The position numbers and the translations under genes were made by a program. A stretch of DNA of 64,000 bases from Martelella lutilitoris. GTDB lineage: Bacteria > Pseudomonadota > Alphaproteobacteria > Rhizobiales > Rhizobiaceae. Location: assembly GCF_005924265.1 (NCBI RefSeq), contig NZ_VCLB01000006.1:310001-374000 (forward strand). Direction: 5' to 3'. The notes under the pieces were generated by a model. The model did not search any database. It was not told the origin of the DNA and saw nothing but the letters and a program-made list of their open reading frames with translations. This document shows positions 1-10,568 of the stretch, piece after piece. Within the stretch, counting starts at the first letter, position 1, and the number at the start of each line of letters is the position of its first letter.

Positions 1-229
1 CTTCCTGATTTCCTGGAACGACTATTTCTGGCCGCTGATCACTGCAACGCGCAAGGAGATGTACACGCTGACGGTGGGCATCGCCTCCTCGCAGACGAAT
101 TTCGCACAGTCGGAGGGCCTCGGCTTCCTGATGGCGCAGGCGGTTTTTGCCAGTGCGCCGATCCTGATCGTCTACCTGTTTTTCCAGAAATACATCGTCA
201 CCGCCGTTTCCGGCTCGGCGGAGAAATGA
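1..229 (+). CDS. Sugar ABC transporter permease, MalG type (C-terminal fragment)
   Basis: Only the last 75 residues lie in the window; the gene starts upstream. The reading frame begins at base 2 and ends at a TGA at 227-229. The piece contains the FLISWNDYFWPL stretch followed by a final hydrophobic helix (ILIVYLFFQKY), as in inner-membrane permeases of carbohydrate importers of the MalG family. The binding-protein gene that follows on the same strand is the likely partner, so this is the tail of a sugar uptake operon. The substrate cannot be read from the sequence. Confidence 0.85.
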   Translation, partial: FLISWNDYFWPLITATRKEMYTLTVGIASSQTNFAQSEGLGFLMAQAVFASAPILIVYLFFQKYIVTAVSGSAEK

Positions 230-393
230 TGTCGCGCGGGCGCATATCCGTCCGCGCTCACAAAAAACAAAACCGGAAAATGCATACCCGATATGGCGGC
301 TCAAGTCGCCGGGGGACAACGAACCGCATTTTGGATCGCCCTTCGGGGTGAATAAAAAGGGCCGATGATGGCTCGCTTCGTGGAGGAGTAGAC

Positions 394-1719
394 ATGACCT
401 ACCGTATGAAAAGGGCGTTGCTTGGCGCGCTCTCCCTTGCCGCAATGACGGCGGCAAGCCCGGCTCTGGCCGAAACCACAATCGATTTCCAGCGTTTCTT
501 CGGCGCCTGCGATGCCGAGTGGGGCGACAAGACCGATGTGTCCGCAGCCGTCGGCGAATGCGGGATCATCACCTCGATGGTCAACAAGTTCGAGGAGGAG
601 AACCCCGACATCAAGGTCAACGTAACGACCGTGGAATGGCCCGGCTACGACCAGTTGACGGCCCAGTTCGCTGCCGGTGACCCGCCGGACGTGGTCACGA
701 TCCATCATTCTGTCCTCGGCGACTACGTTTCGAAAAACCTGCTCGAACCTTTGAACGATATCCTCGCCAAAGAGGGCATTGAGCCATCAAGCTTTACGCA
801 GGCAAGCCTTGCCGGCGTAACCCGCAACGACAAGATTTACGGCCTGCCGATCGACAACTGGACCATGCTGTTCCACATCAACATGGACCTTTTCGAGCAG
901 GCCGGGCTCGTCAATGACGACGGCACGCCGATCCTGCCCACCAGCGTTGACGAGTTGATGGCGCAGGCCGAACAGTTCAAGGAAAAGACAGGAAAGCCAT
1001 ACTTCGTCCAGAATCTGGCAAACGAAGTCGCGCTCTACACGCGCAATCTCTATACCTATCTGCAACAGCAGGACTCCGATTTCTTCGCCAATCCGAATGA
1101 AGTCAATCTGGACACGCCTGAAGCCCGCAATGTGCTTCAGATGTACAAGGACATCTACGATAACGACTACACCACGAAAGAAATGGACTACGCTGCCGCG
1201 ATCAACGCATTTCTCGCCGGTGACGGTGGTGTGCAGTTGAACGGCACCTGGGTAATCGGCGACTACAATGCACAGTCGGAGACCGACGGCACCGCGCTCA
1301 ACAAGGGCGGCTATGCGGTCTATCCTTATCCTCAGCTTTATGACGGCACGCGCGCGCAGTATGCCGACGGCCACAGCCTTGCCGTTTCGCGCATGGACCG
1401 CTCTGACGAAGAAGAGGCGGCCATCGGCAAGTTCCTGAAATTCTTCTACGACAACGACTATGACTGGGCCCGCACCGGCCACCTACCCTCGGTCCAGGCG
1501 GTTCTGGATTCGGAAGAATTCCAGACGCTTCCGCATCGCGAGACGGTTCTGGAAGTGGCCAAGATCGGTCAGCCCCTGCCCGGTGACGTTCAGCGCCAGT
1601 TCGCCATTCAGGACATTGTCGGCCAGGAGATGAATGCGGCGGTCATCGGCCAGAAGAGCATCGACGATGCGCTAACGGACATGCAGGACCGCATCAACGA
1701 CCTGTTGAAATATCTCTGA
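394..1719 (+). CDS. Sugar ABC transporter substrate-binding protein (family 1)
   Basis: A periplasmic extracellular solute-binding protein of 441 residues. It has a typical Sec signal peptide (MKR basic start, hydrophobic core, cleavage after PALA at about residue 26). The body has family-1 solute-binding features: an early PDIKVNVTTVEW strand, a DPPDVVTIHH segment in the first lobe, and repeated aromatic positions suited to sugar stacking. The start is set by a strong GGAGGAG ribosome site about 7 bases upstream. It follows the permease fragment by 164 bases, so binding protein last in the operon is the likely order. The ligand is not identifiable; a monosaccharide, oligosaccharide or polyol is expected. 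Confidence 0.88.
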   Translation: MTYRMKRALLGALSLAAMTAASPALAETTIDFQRFFGACDAEWGDKTDVSAAVGECGIITSMVNKFEEENPDIKVNVTTVEWPGYDQLTAQFAAGDPPDVVTIHHSVLGDYVSKNLLEPLNDILAKEGIEPSSFTQASLAGVTRNDKIYGLPIDNWTMLFHINMDLFEQAGLVNDDGTPILPTSVDELMAQAEQFKEKTGKPYFVQNLANEVALYTRNLYTYLQQQDSDFFANPNEVNLDTPEARNVLQMYKDIYDNDYTTKEMDYAAAINAFLAGDGGVQLNGTWVIGDYNAQSETDGTALNKGGYAVYPYPQLYDGTRAQYADGHSLAVSRMDRSDEEEAAIGKFLKFFYDNDYDWARTGHLPSVQAVLDSEEFQTLPHRETVLEVAKIGQPLPGDVQRQFAIQDIVGQEMNAAVIGQKSIDDALTDMQDRINDLLKYL

Positions 1720-1738
1720 GGCTGACACCCTCCAACTA

Positions 1739-1770
1739 TGAAGGCGCGGATCGAAAGGTTCGCGCCTTCA
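1739..1770 (+). terminator. Hairpin after the sugar-binding protein gene
   Basis: Perfect 10-bp arms TGAAGGCGCG and CGCGCCTTCA flank a 12-base loop, starting 19 bases after the stop codon. Only a weak T-rich stretch follows (GTCATTTCGT), so termination may be partial or the hairpin may protect the mRNA 3' end. Confidence 0.6.
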
Positions 1771-1963
1771 GTCATTTCGTGCAATGCCGCCTGTCAGGGC
1801 CGAAAAAGGATCTGACGTCTCTCCCCGCTTCACCGGCATCTGCGTGTCATAAGCAGCCGCTTATGCGCCCGCGTTTCAGCGCCTGTGCCATGGACGCCGC
1901 GCCAGTGACCGTTCAGATCGGTCCTGCCGCACATTGAAGCGGTCCAACAGAACAGGAGCAGAC

Positions 1964-2224
1964 ATGAAACGCATTGCCATTCTCACCGCCATCGCTCTCG
2001 CTGCACCGCTTTCCGCTTTCGCGATGCCCGCCGTTGGCGACGTTGTCGGCACCAATCCGAAGGACGCCACCGCCGCTCTGGAAAAGGCCGGTTGCTCCGT
2101 TCGGGCATTCGAGGCCGAAGGCGGCATGATCGAAGCCAAGTGCACCGATCAGTCCAACAAGATGTGGGAAATCTATATCGATCCGGCTTCCGGCGCGGTA
2201 AAGAAGATTTCCGGGAAGGACTGA
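1964..2224 (+). CDS. Small secreted PepSY-domain protein
   Basis: A predicted periplasmic protein of 86 residues: signal peptide of about 20 residues (cleavage after SAFA), then one PepSY-like unit with the usual order of an N-terminal helix (DATAALEKAG), a beta strand, and a final WEIYIDPASGAVKKI strand. The ATG at 1964 is preferred over an upstream TTG because an AGGAGC ribosome site lies just ahead and the signal peptide then begins properly. It is 1 base from the following cytochrome gene. PepSY domains often accompany membrane-bound haem or flavin electron carriers, and this pairing fits that. Its exact partner role is inferred. Confidence 0.75.
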   Translation: MKRIAILTAIALAAPLSAFAMPAVGDVVGTNPKDATAALEKAGCSVRAFEAEGGMIEAKCTDQSNKMWEIYIDPASGAVKKISGKD

Positions 2225-2225
2225 G

Positions 2226-2870
2226 ATGTCCGCCAAGGCAAAGACAGGACGAGGGGCGGATATCGCCCCTCCCGACCCCTGGGACCCTCTGGTCAGGATC
2301 AGCCACTGGACGATCGCCGCCGCGGTGATCATCAACGGGCTGTTGTCCGCGCCGGGCGGCACGGTCCATGTCTGGGTCGGCTGGATCGCGATGTCGGTCC
2401 TGGCGATCCGGCTTGGATGGGGACTTCTCGGTCCCCGCGAAGCGCGGTTTTCTGCCTTTCCGCCGGACCCGAAGGCCGCCGTCTCGCACCTGCTCTCGGT
2501 CATCCGGGGCAAGCCGCGCGAATATCCGTCGCATAATCCCGCAGGGGCCATGATGGTCTATGCGCTCTGGGCGATGCTTGCCGTCGTCATTGCCACCGGC
2601 CTGATCATGACCGACGCAAAGAGCCCAATCGCCATCGCGGAAGAACGGTCGGCCGTTGAACAGGGCGACTGGTCGGCCCTTGTTAACGCCGGCTCCGAGG
2701 ACGATAATGGCGACAGTCTTGCCCGGAGCGACATCGTCAAGGAGGTTCATGAAACCGCCGCAAACCTGATGCTCATTCTGGCGCTTATTCACGTCGCGGG
2801 CGTCGCCGTCGAAAGCCACGCGCTTCGCCGCAACCTCGTCCGTCCGATGATCAAGGGCCCGCCCAAATGA
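2226..2870 (+). CDS. Cytochrome b561-family membrane protein
   Basis: A four-helix inner-membrane di-haem b cytochrome of the bacterial b561 / Ni-hydrogenase b-type family, 214 residues. The N-terminal DPWDPLVRISHW motif (His27), His48, and the late HETAANLMLILALIHV helix (His175, His189) supply candidate haem ligands. Hydrophobic segments lie near 29-42, 50-68, 107-128 and 178-196. A hydrophilic insert of about 45 residues rich in Asp/Glu/Ser separates helices 3 and 4. The stop overlaps the start of the next gene (ATGATG), so translation is probably coupled. It likely passes electrons between quinol and a periplasmic acceptor, but the acceptor is unknown. Confidence 0.85.
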   Translation: MSAKAKTGRGADIAPPDPWDPLVRISHWTIAAAVIINGLLSAPGGTVHVWVGWIAMSVLAIRLGWGLLGPREARFSAFPPDPKAAVSHLLSVIRGKPREYPSHNPAGAMMVYALWAMLAVVIATGLIMTDAKSPIAIAEERSAVEQGDWSALVNAGSEDDNGDSLARSDIVKEVHETAANLMLILALIHVAGVAVESHALRRNLVRPMIKGPPK

Positions 2871-3391
2871 TGAACAGGCCGGAAGCACGAAAGCAGGGGC
2901 GATCGCAAACGATCGCCCTTGCGGCGTTCATGCTGATGCAGGCCGTCGCCGCCGTATTTTTCGTTGCCGATGCGACGCGTGACCTTTTTGAGAAACCGCC
3001 CGGCGCCCACTCCATCATCGAGGCGCTGATCGCCGTCACGCTGGTCGCCGGCATTTTCCTCGCCGGCTGGCAGCTCCGCCTCACACTGGAACGCATGTAT
3101 GCCCAGGAGAAGGCGCTCGATACCGCACGCGGCGATTTCATCCGCATCATCGACGCGCAGTTCGACGACTGGGGCCTGACACCGGCGGAACGCGAAGTCG
3201 GGCTTCTGGCGCTGAAGGGGCTCGATATCTCGGAGATCGCCCGCCTGCGCGGCGCAGCCCAAGGCACTGTCCGCGCGCAGATGACGCGGATCTACGCCAA
3301 GGCCGGCATTTCCGGCCGCGCCCAGTTTGCCGCCTGGTTCGTCGAGGATCTGCTCGGCGACGGCATCGGCAGGCCCGATGACGCGGCCTGA
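2867..3391 (+). CDS. Membrane-anchored LuxR-type HTH regulator
   Basis: 174 residues: two predicted transmembrane helices (about 15-35 and 50-70), a short linker (ERMYAQEKALDTARGDFI), then a LuxR/GerE helix-turn-helix at about 102-160 with the family signature LTPAEREVGLLALKG and the recognition-helix region AQGTVRAQMTRIYAKAG. There is no receiver or autoinducer-binding domain, so any signal must come through the membrane part. It overlaps the cytochrome gene by 4 bases, which strongly suggests that it senses or controls the PepSY/b561 pair. It could act as a one-component regulator of redox state. The DNA-binding call is firm; the signal is inferred. Confidence 0.8.
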   Translation: MMNRPEARKQGRSQTIALAAFMLMQAVAAVFFVADATRDLFEKPPGAHSIIEALIAVTLVAGIFLAGWQLRLTLERMYAQEKALDTARGDFIRIIDAQFDDWGLTPAEREVGLLALKGLDISEIARLRGAAQGTVRAQMTRIYAKAGISGRAQFAAWFVEDLLGDGIGRPDDAA

Positions 3392-3397
3392 GAGGTC

Positions 3398-4777
3398 TCA
3401 CTCCACCTCCGGCAGTCTTTCCCGCCAGATTTCCGCGTAAGCGTTGAGTTCAGCGAGACCCGACAGCGGTTCGGGATGGGGCCTGAAGGCGGAGAGCTTG
3501 ACCCCGCCGACCGCGAGGCCGGCCGCCCCCGTGCTGGTGCCGCTGCCGGGGCTTTTCTCCACCGGCCTGCCCGTGGCAGCCGAAAGCATGGAGAGGTAGT
3601 CGTGGTTCTCCGAAAACGGCCCCTCCACGATCACAGGCCCCGAGGCGCCCGTCAGCTCGAGGCATATCGCCGTCATCAGCGCCAGATACCAGGAGACGCC
3701 GAGAAGTCGCATGCCGGGGGTGAGATGATGCTCGTCCACGGTCCAGCCGCCGATGATCCCTTGAAACGGCCCGGTGTCCCCCAGCACGGAGGGCATCATC
3801 ATGATCCGGTTTTTCAACATTGCCTTGCGGTCGTCTTCCGTCACGGCGACATCGCCGGCGGGCGCTGCGACTTCAAAGACCCGCCCGCCCATGAACCGGG
3901 CAGAGGGCACCGGATCACCATAGGCGTTAACGTTGATCAGCGTATCCCGGTCTTCATCCAGCGTCGGCGGATGGCCGCCGACCGCCATGGCAATTACCCA
4001 GGTGCCGGTCGAAACGACCGAAAAGGGCTGCGCGCGCGACCAGAGATGCGGCAGCAGCGAGGCGTTGGAATCGTGAATACCGGCAAAGACCGGGCAGTTT
4101 GGAGCAAGCCCCGTCTTCTTCGCGATCGCCGGCAGAACCTCGCCCAGCTTGTCATCGGCTTTGACAAGCTCTCCCATCTTGCCGAAGAGACCGAGTTCAC
4201 CCACCAGCGAGGAAAACGTCCTGGAGCGCGGCGACCACAGATCGGTGTGGCAGCCCCAGCTCGTCGCCTCACCGGCGCGCCGGCCGGTCAGCCGAAAACC
4301 CCAATATTGCGGATAGGGCAATACGCAGTCGATTTCGGCGAACCAATCGGGAAACCTTGTTTTCTGCCAGAAAAGCTGCGCGCCGATATTCAGCCCCATG
4401 GCAAGGCGCGGCGAACCGGTCTCGGCAAAGGGCGGACGGATCTTTTCGTAGTCTTCGCGGGTTTCGTCGGGACCGGTGTGCTCGTAGTCGAGCACCGGCA
4501 GGGCGAGCGAACCATCGCGCTTCAGAAGGGCCGCCGTGGCGCCATGCGTCGTTATCGAGATCGCGTCGACGCCATGCTCTTTCTGAAATTGGGCAAGCGC
4601 GTCCAGAATGAAGGCGAACAGTTCATCCACCTCGAAATGCGGATAGGGCGAATGACCCGTGACGACATTGCGTTTTGACCGCGTATCGGCCTCGCGGCCG
4701 TCCTCCAGATCATAAAGGATGACCTTGGCATTCGTCTTGCCGATGTCGATGACCGCGACCTTGCGGATTGCACTCAT
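3398..4777 (-). CDS. rhaK: Rhamnulokinase, FGGY family
   Basis: A cytoplasmic sugar kinase of 459 residues that phosphorylates rhamnulose with ATP. The N-terminal AVIDIGKTNAKV phosphate-binding strand is the FGGY/actin-fold signature; the second lobe has VVSTGTWVIAM and a late GTSTGAAGLA adenosine-binding loop. It is the last gene of the minus-strand rhaRSTPQK series and overlaps rhaQ by 4 bases (ATGA). In Rhizobium leguminosarum the homologous kinase is needed for rhamnose uptake as well as catabolism. The name rests on this locus order; without context only a sugar kinase call could be made. Confidence 0.88.
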   Translation of the reverse strand: MSAIRKVAVIDIGKTNAKVILYDLEDGREADTRSKRNVVTGHSPYPHFEVDELFAFILDALAQFQKEHGVDAISITTHGATAALLKRDGSLALPVLDYEHTGPDETREDYEKIRPPFAETGSPRLAMGLNIGAQLFWQKTRFPDWFAEIDCVLPYPQYWGFRLTGRRAGEATSWGCHTDLWSPRSRTFSSLVGELGLFGKMGELVKADDKLGEVLPAIAKKTGLAPNCPVFAGIHDSNASLLPHLWSRAQPFSVVSTGTWVIAMAVGGHPPTLDEDRDTLINVNAYGDPVPSARFMGGRVFEVAAPAGDVAVTEDDRKAMLKNRIMMMPSVLGDTGPFQGIIGGWTVDEHHLTPGMRLLGVSWYLALMTAICLELTGASGPVIVEGPFSENHDYLSMLSAATGRPVEKSPGSGTSTGAAGLAVGGVKLSAFRPHPEPLSGLAELNAYAEIWRERLPEVE

Positions 4778-5784
4778 TGCGCCTCACCCCGTCTGAACCG
4801 CCTTGCGATCCTCGTATAGAGCACAGGCAAGGCGATGACGCCAATCAAGAGCAGGCCGATGAAGATCGACATGACGATGCCCGGCACATTCATCAGCCCG
4901 AAGCCGAAAGTGACCAGCCCCATGATGAAGGCGGCGAGCACGACGCCAATGATGGACCCGGCGCCGCCGAGAATATTGATGCCGCCCAGCACCACCATGG
5001 TGACGATCTCCAGTTCCCAGCCAAAGGCGATCGACGGTCGCGTCGAGCCGAGGCGCGAGGTCAGGCAGATCGCCGCCATGCCCGACATGACCCCGGTCAT
5101 CAGGAACAGTAGAAATTTCACCCGCCCGACCCGGATGCCGGAAAAGCGCGCGGCGGTGGCGTTGTTGCCGATCGCATAGACCATGCGGCCGAAGCTTGTC
5201 AGGTGCAGCAGGATGCCGAACAGCACCGCCATGACGGCAAACAGCACGAATTCGAATGAGATCACCCAGAACGCATAGCCTTGTCCGAAATAGGCGAAAT
5301 CCGACGGGTAGCCGGTAAAGGCCTTGTCGCCGAGAACGACATAGGAGAGCCCGCGGAAGAGGCTCATCGTACCGATAGTGACGACGATGGACGGCAGGCC
5401 GAGACCGGTGATCAGGAAGCCGTTGAAGGCGCCGCACAACAGGCCGACGCCAAGGCCGATCGCCACCAGTTCCGGCGTTCCGGCGCCGAACTGCGCGGCA
5501 TAGCCCATGGCGGTGGAGGCAAGCGCGATGATGGCGGCGACCGACAGGTCGATCTCACCCGATATGATGACGAGCGCCATGGCAAAGGCGATCAGCGCCT
5601 TTTCGGTGAAGTTGAAGGTGGCGTCCGACAGGTTCCATGCATCGAGAAAATAGGGCGAGGCGAAACTGTTGATGATGAAGATCGCGATGACAACCACGAC
5701 CAGCAGGCTCTCCCAGCTTCTCGCCATCCGGTACCAACGCCCGTGCAGACGGTCGGGGACAAGGCGCTTCTCGCTGACACTCAT
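4774..5784 (-). CDS. rhaQ: Rhamnose ABC transporter permease RhaQ
   Basis: An inner-membrane permease of the BPD_transp_2 (RbsC/AraH) family, 336 residues, with about nine to ten hydrophobic helices and the family core ISGEIDLSVAAIIALAST near residue 75 and VVLGGINILGGAGSIIG near 250. The open frame extends further upstream, but the correct start is the ATG at 5784: it overlaps the rhaP stop codon by 4 bases and gives a normal cytoplasmic N terminus (MSVSEKRLVPD). It pairs with RhaP to form the membrane channel for rhamnose. Confidence 0.9.
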   Translation of the reverse strand: MSVSEKRLVPDRLHGRWYRMARSWESLLVVVVIAIFIINSFASPYFLDAWNLSDATFNFTEKALIAFAMALVIISGEIDLSVAAIIALASTAMGYAAQFGAGTPELVAIGLGVGLLCGAFNGFLITGLGLPSIVVTIGTMSLFRGLSYVVLGDKAFTGYPSDFAYFGQGYAFWVISFEFVLFAVMAVLFGILLHLTSFGRMVYAIGNNATAARFSGIRVGRVKFLLFLMTGVMSGMAAICLTSRLGSTRPSIAFGWELEIVTMVVLGGINILGGAGSIIGVVLAAFIMGLVTFGFGLMNVPGIVMSIFIGLLLIGVIALPVLYTRIARRFRRGEAQ

Positions 5785-6760
5785 AGCGCATGCTCCGCTT
5801 TTTTCAGTATGACGCGCCCCTTGACGCGCGAGGAGCGCGCGTTGACGGCAACGGCGATGATGATGACCGTGCCCGAAATCGCCATCTGCCAGAAGGGCGA
5901 GACATCGATCACCGGCAGCGCATTCTTGATGATGCCGAGGAAGAGCGCGCCCAGCACCGCGCCGATCGCCGTGCCCGCCCCGCCGGCAATCGAAATGCCG
6001 CCGATGACGCAGGCCGCAACCACGTCCAGTTCGAAACCGTTGGCGATATCGACATAGGCAACGGCATAGCGCGCGGTCCACAGATAGCCGGCGAGGCCGG
6101 CAAGCGCGCCTGCAATCAGATAGGCGAAGAAATGCGTGCGACCGACGGAAATGCCGGTATAGACGGCGGCATGCGGATTGCCGCCGACGGCGTAAAAGGC
6201 GCGCCCCAGCCGCGTCATGATCAGCACCGCCATCATCACCACGATGACGGCGAGCGAGAACCAGGCGAGCACCGGAATGCCGAGAAAGACGGCGCGCGGC
6301 ACCGCCTTGAAGGCATCGGTCATCTCATGGGCATTGACCCAGGCGCCGCCTGTCAGAAGAAAGATCGTGCCGCGATAGATGGTCATCGTGCCCAGCGTCA
6401 CCACGATGGGCGGGATCGACAGGCGCCAGACCAGAAGACCGTTGATGGCGCCCAGCACCGCGCCGCTGATGACGGCGGCAACCAGAAGAAAGAGCACCGG
6501 CAAATCCGGAAAGGCGACGTTCAGAAGGGCTGCTATCGTGCCGGAGAGTGCCAGGTTGGCGGCGATCGAAAGGTCGATGCCGCGCGACAGGATGACGGCC
6601 GCCTGCCCGAGCGCCAGAATGATCAGGATCGCCGTATCATTATAGATCGAAACGAGATTGCGCGGGGCGACAAAACCTGGAAAGCGCAGTTCGATGGCGC
6701 CGACCAGCATTAGTATAGCGACGAAGAGCAGCGCTTCGCGGTGTTTGAAGATGCGCGCCA

Positions 6761-6764
<4 letters not shown>
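5781..6764 (-). CDS. rhaP: Rhamnose ABC transporter permease RhaP
   Basis: A second inner-membrane permease of the RbsC family, 327 residues, nearly all hydrophobic helices. The conserved LSRGIDLSIAANLALSG segment and the VIGGISIAGGAGTAIG loop match the same positions in RhaQ, showing that the two are paralogous halves of one channel. Its ATG overlaps the rhaT stop by 4 bases and its own stop overlaps rhaQ, so T-P-Q-K are translationally coupled. Two adjacent Met codons (6764, 6761) are possible starts; the first is taken. Confidence 0.9.
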
Positions 6765-8272
<1,508 letters not shown>

Positions 8273-8438
8273 CTTTGGTCTGCCGTGTTGTTGGTTCGTC
8301 GGCCCGCCTGAAGGCGAGGCGGGACTTTTTTTTCGTTTGCGGAGAGAATGGCGCCATCGCAGGCGATACCCGACCTCTCTCGCGACACGTTGGAGGTTAA
8401 CCGCAGTGCCGACAACGATCCTCGCCTAGACTTCCGTC

Positions 8439-8520
8439 ATGCCGGCCTTGAGCCGGCATTCAGGGCCAAAGAACGAAGAGCATTAACTTGAGGCCCTGGA
8501 CCCCGGATCAGGTCCGGGGT
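8439..8520. repeat. Pair of inverted REP-like palindromes (BIME-like) between rhaS and rhaT
   Basis: Two hairpins face each other. The first (8439-8459) has ATGCCGGC arms around CTTGA; the second (8500-8520) has ACCCCGGA/TCCGGGGT arms around TCAGG. The first is preceded by GTC and the second followed by GAC, so they are the same unit in opposite orientation. The same design recurs at 12851-12985 and 18816-18890. The rest of the 8273-8682 gap shows no gene. Confidence 0.8.
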
Positions 8521-8682
8521 GACGGTCAAAAGGGAGGCACGTTCCTTCCAGTTGATTTTCCGGGACCCCAGCGATGCTGGATCATCCGATCATTCCCGCT
8601 GCGGCGGGCTGCCGCATGGCCCACGCCTGCCTCTGTTTCATGTGAGGCAGGGTGACCACGCGACAGCCCCGTCCCGGGAGGC

Positions 8683-9672
8683 TCAGAAGATGTCCTTGAA
8701 CTTGTCGATGTTCGACTTGTCGTAGACGAAGGGATCAGCCATGGCGCCGGCATTGTCGTCATCGAGCGTCAGATTGCCGAGACGGCCCATGGAAAGCTCT
8801 GCCCCCGGTTCCGCCTTCGCGCCGTCGATCAGGTCGTTCGATAGCATGACGGCGGCATAGCCAAGGTCGATCGGGTTCCAGATGGCGAAGGATTTCGACG
8901 CGCCGTTGTCGACATAGGCCGCCATTTCGGACGGCAGGCCGAGACCGGTGACGTTGATCTCGCCGATCTTGCCTTCATCCGTCACGGCCTGGGCCGCGGC
9001 GACGATGCCGACGGAGGTCGGCGCGATGATCGCCTTCAGGTCCGGATAGGACTGAATCAGGCCCTGGGTCTCGCGATAGGACTTGTCGAACAGGTCGTCG
9101 CCGTAGACCGTGGTGACGACATCGATCCCCGGATAGTCGCCCTTCACCTTGTTCATTTCGGCGATCCAGGTGTTCTGGTTCGTGGCTGTCGCCGAAGCCG
9201 AAAGCACGGCGACCTCGCCGCCATCCGGCAGGTTATCGGCGGCCAGCTTGATGATCATGTTGCCGATCAGCGGGTTGGACGAGGGGTTCAGGTGCACCAT
9301 GCGGCCCTCGGGTGCCACGCCGGAATCCCAGGAGACGACCTTGATGCCGCGCTGCATGGCGCGTTTCAGCGCCGGGACCAGAGCATCCGGGTCATTGGCC
9401 GAAATCGCAATCGCGTCGACCTTCTGGGCAATCAGCGAATTGATGACGTCGATCTGGCCTTCGGCGGTCGTATCGGTCGGGCCCGTGTAAATCAGTTCGA
9501 CATCGCCGATTTCCTTGGCGGCCTCTTCCGCGCCTTGGGCGGCGGCCTCGAAAAAGCCGATGCCGAGCGCCTTCACCACCAGCGCGATCTTCTTGTCGGC
9601 GGCGTGCGCCCCTTGCGCAACGAGCGCGGTGGAGAGCAACGCTCCCACGAGAACTTTCTTCAAAATGCCCAT
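8683..9672 (-). CDS. rhaS: Rhamnose-binding periplasmic protein RhaS
   Basis: A periplasmic binding protein of the ribose/LacI-like fold (peripla_BP_4), 329 residues. It begins with a clear Sec signal peptide (cleavage after GAHA, near 25) followed by the DKKIALVVKALGIGFF first strand. The VDAIAISANDPDALVPAL segment and the WDSGV sugar-contact loop are typical. The open frame runs further upstream into rhaR, but the ATG at 9672 is preceded by a GGAGGAGAAAG ribosome site and starts the signal peptide. It is the second gene of the rhaR-led operon and delivers rhamnose to RhaPQT. Confidence 0.92.
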   Translation of the reverse strand: MGILKKVLVGALLSTALVAQGAHAADKKIALVVKALGIGFFEAAAQGAEEAAKEIGDVELIYTGPTDTTAEGQIDVINSLIAQKVDAIAISANDPDALVPALKRAMQRGIKVVSWDSGVAPEGRMVHLNPSSNPLIGNMIIKLAADNLPDGGEVAVLSASATATNQNTWIAEMNKVKGDYPGIDVVTTVYGDDLFDKSYRETQGLIQSYPDLKAIIAPTSVGIVAAAQAVTDEGKIGEINVTGLGLPSEMAAYVDNGASKSFAIWNPIDLGYAAVMLSNDLIDGAKAEPGAELSMGRLGNLTLDDDNAGAMADPFVYDKSNIDKFKDIF

Positions 9673-9725
9673 CTTTCTCCTCCAGTTGATGAACAGGGTG
9701 CAGGCTGGCTCTTCTCCTCCAAGGC

Positions 9726-10526
9726 TCAGCCCGAACCGGTTTCCTCCATTGCCTGCGCGTCGGCGATGATCACCGAAACGCCGGCCTCCTCCAGCATGCG
9801 GGCGTCGGACGCCTGCAGCCCGGAATCGGTAATCACGGTCGAAATCCTTTTCAGCCCGCAAAGGATCAGGCTCGACCGCTGCTTGAATTTTGAAGAATCC
9901 ACCAGGACAACGAGGTCTTCCGCCTGGTCGATCAGCTTCTGTTCCGCCTGGATCAGCAGCGGATCGGCCTCCATCAACCCGAGCGGGCCGATCCCCTGCG
10001 CGCCCATGAACATGCGCCTTGCCCAGAAATTGCGGGTCACATCGTTTTCGAACGGGCTCAGGATGACGTTCTGTTCGCGGTAGATCACGCCACCCGACAG
10101 CATCACCGTATTCTTGGAATGCTTGAGAAGATGCTCGGCGATCGGAAAGGAATTGGTGAAGACCTGCAGCCGGCGATTGGCGAGGTGATGGACCATCTGA
10201 AACGTGGTCGTGCCGCCATTGATGATAACGGAATCGCCGTCATCGCACAGCGCCACGGCCGCCTTTGCGATCGCCTGCTTCTGACGCGCGTTCATCGTCT
10301 GGTTGACGGAAAAGGGCCGGCCGGCAAGGCCGACGAATTGCGGCGGGCTGAGCGCCTCCGCCCCGCCGCGCACCCGGCGCAGACGCTTGGCCACATGCAG
10401 AGCCGCGATATCGCGCCTGATCGTCGCCTCGGAGCTTTCCGTCAGATCGACGAGCTCCGCCACGGTGACAACCGGCTTTTCCTGTACCGCCGACAGGATG
10501 ATGCGATGACGCTCTTTCTCGTGCAT
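9726..10526 (-). CDS. rhaR: DeoR-family repressor of rhamnose genes RhaR
   Basis: A cytoplasmic transcription regulator of 266 residues. The N-terminal winged helix-turn-helix (VTVAELVDLTESSEATIRRD, about 20-40) is the DeoR signature. The C-terminal DeoRC sugar-phosphate sensor domain shows INGGTTTFQMVHHL and VDSSKF. The ATG at 10526, preceded by GGAGGCCCC, is chosen over an upstream in-frame start. It is the first gene of the transport operon and lies opposite rhaD, so it probably represses both directions from the 10527-10705 gap. In R. leguminosarum the homologous RhaR is a negative regulator of this regulon. Confidence 0.88.
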   Translation of the reverse strand: MHEKERHRIILSAVQEKPVVTVAELVDLTESSEATIRRDIAALHVAKRLRRVRGGAEALSPPQFVGLAGRPFSVNQTMNARQKQAIAKAAVALCDDGDSVIINGGTTTFQMVHHLANRRLQVFTNSFPIAEHLLKHSKNTVMLSGGVIYREQNVILSPFENDVTRNFWARRMFMGAQGIGPLGLMEADPLLIQAEQKLIDQAEDLVVLVDSSKFKQRSSLILCGLKRISTVITDSGLQASDARMLEEAGVSVIIADAQAMEETGSG

Positions 10527-10568
10527 GGGGCCTCCCTTTTTGACAGAGTTCAGCGAATTTCTATCAGT

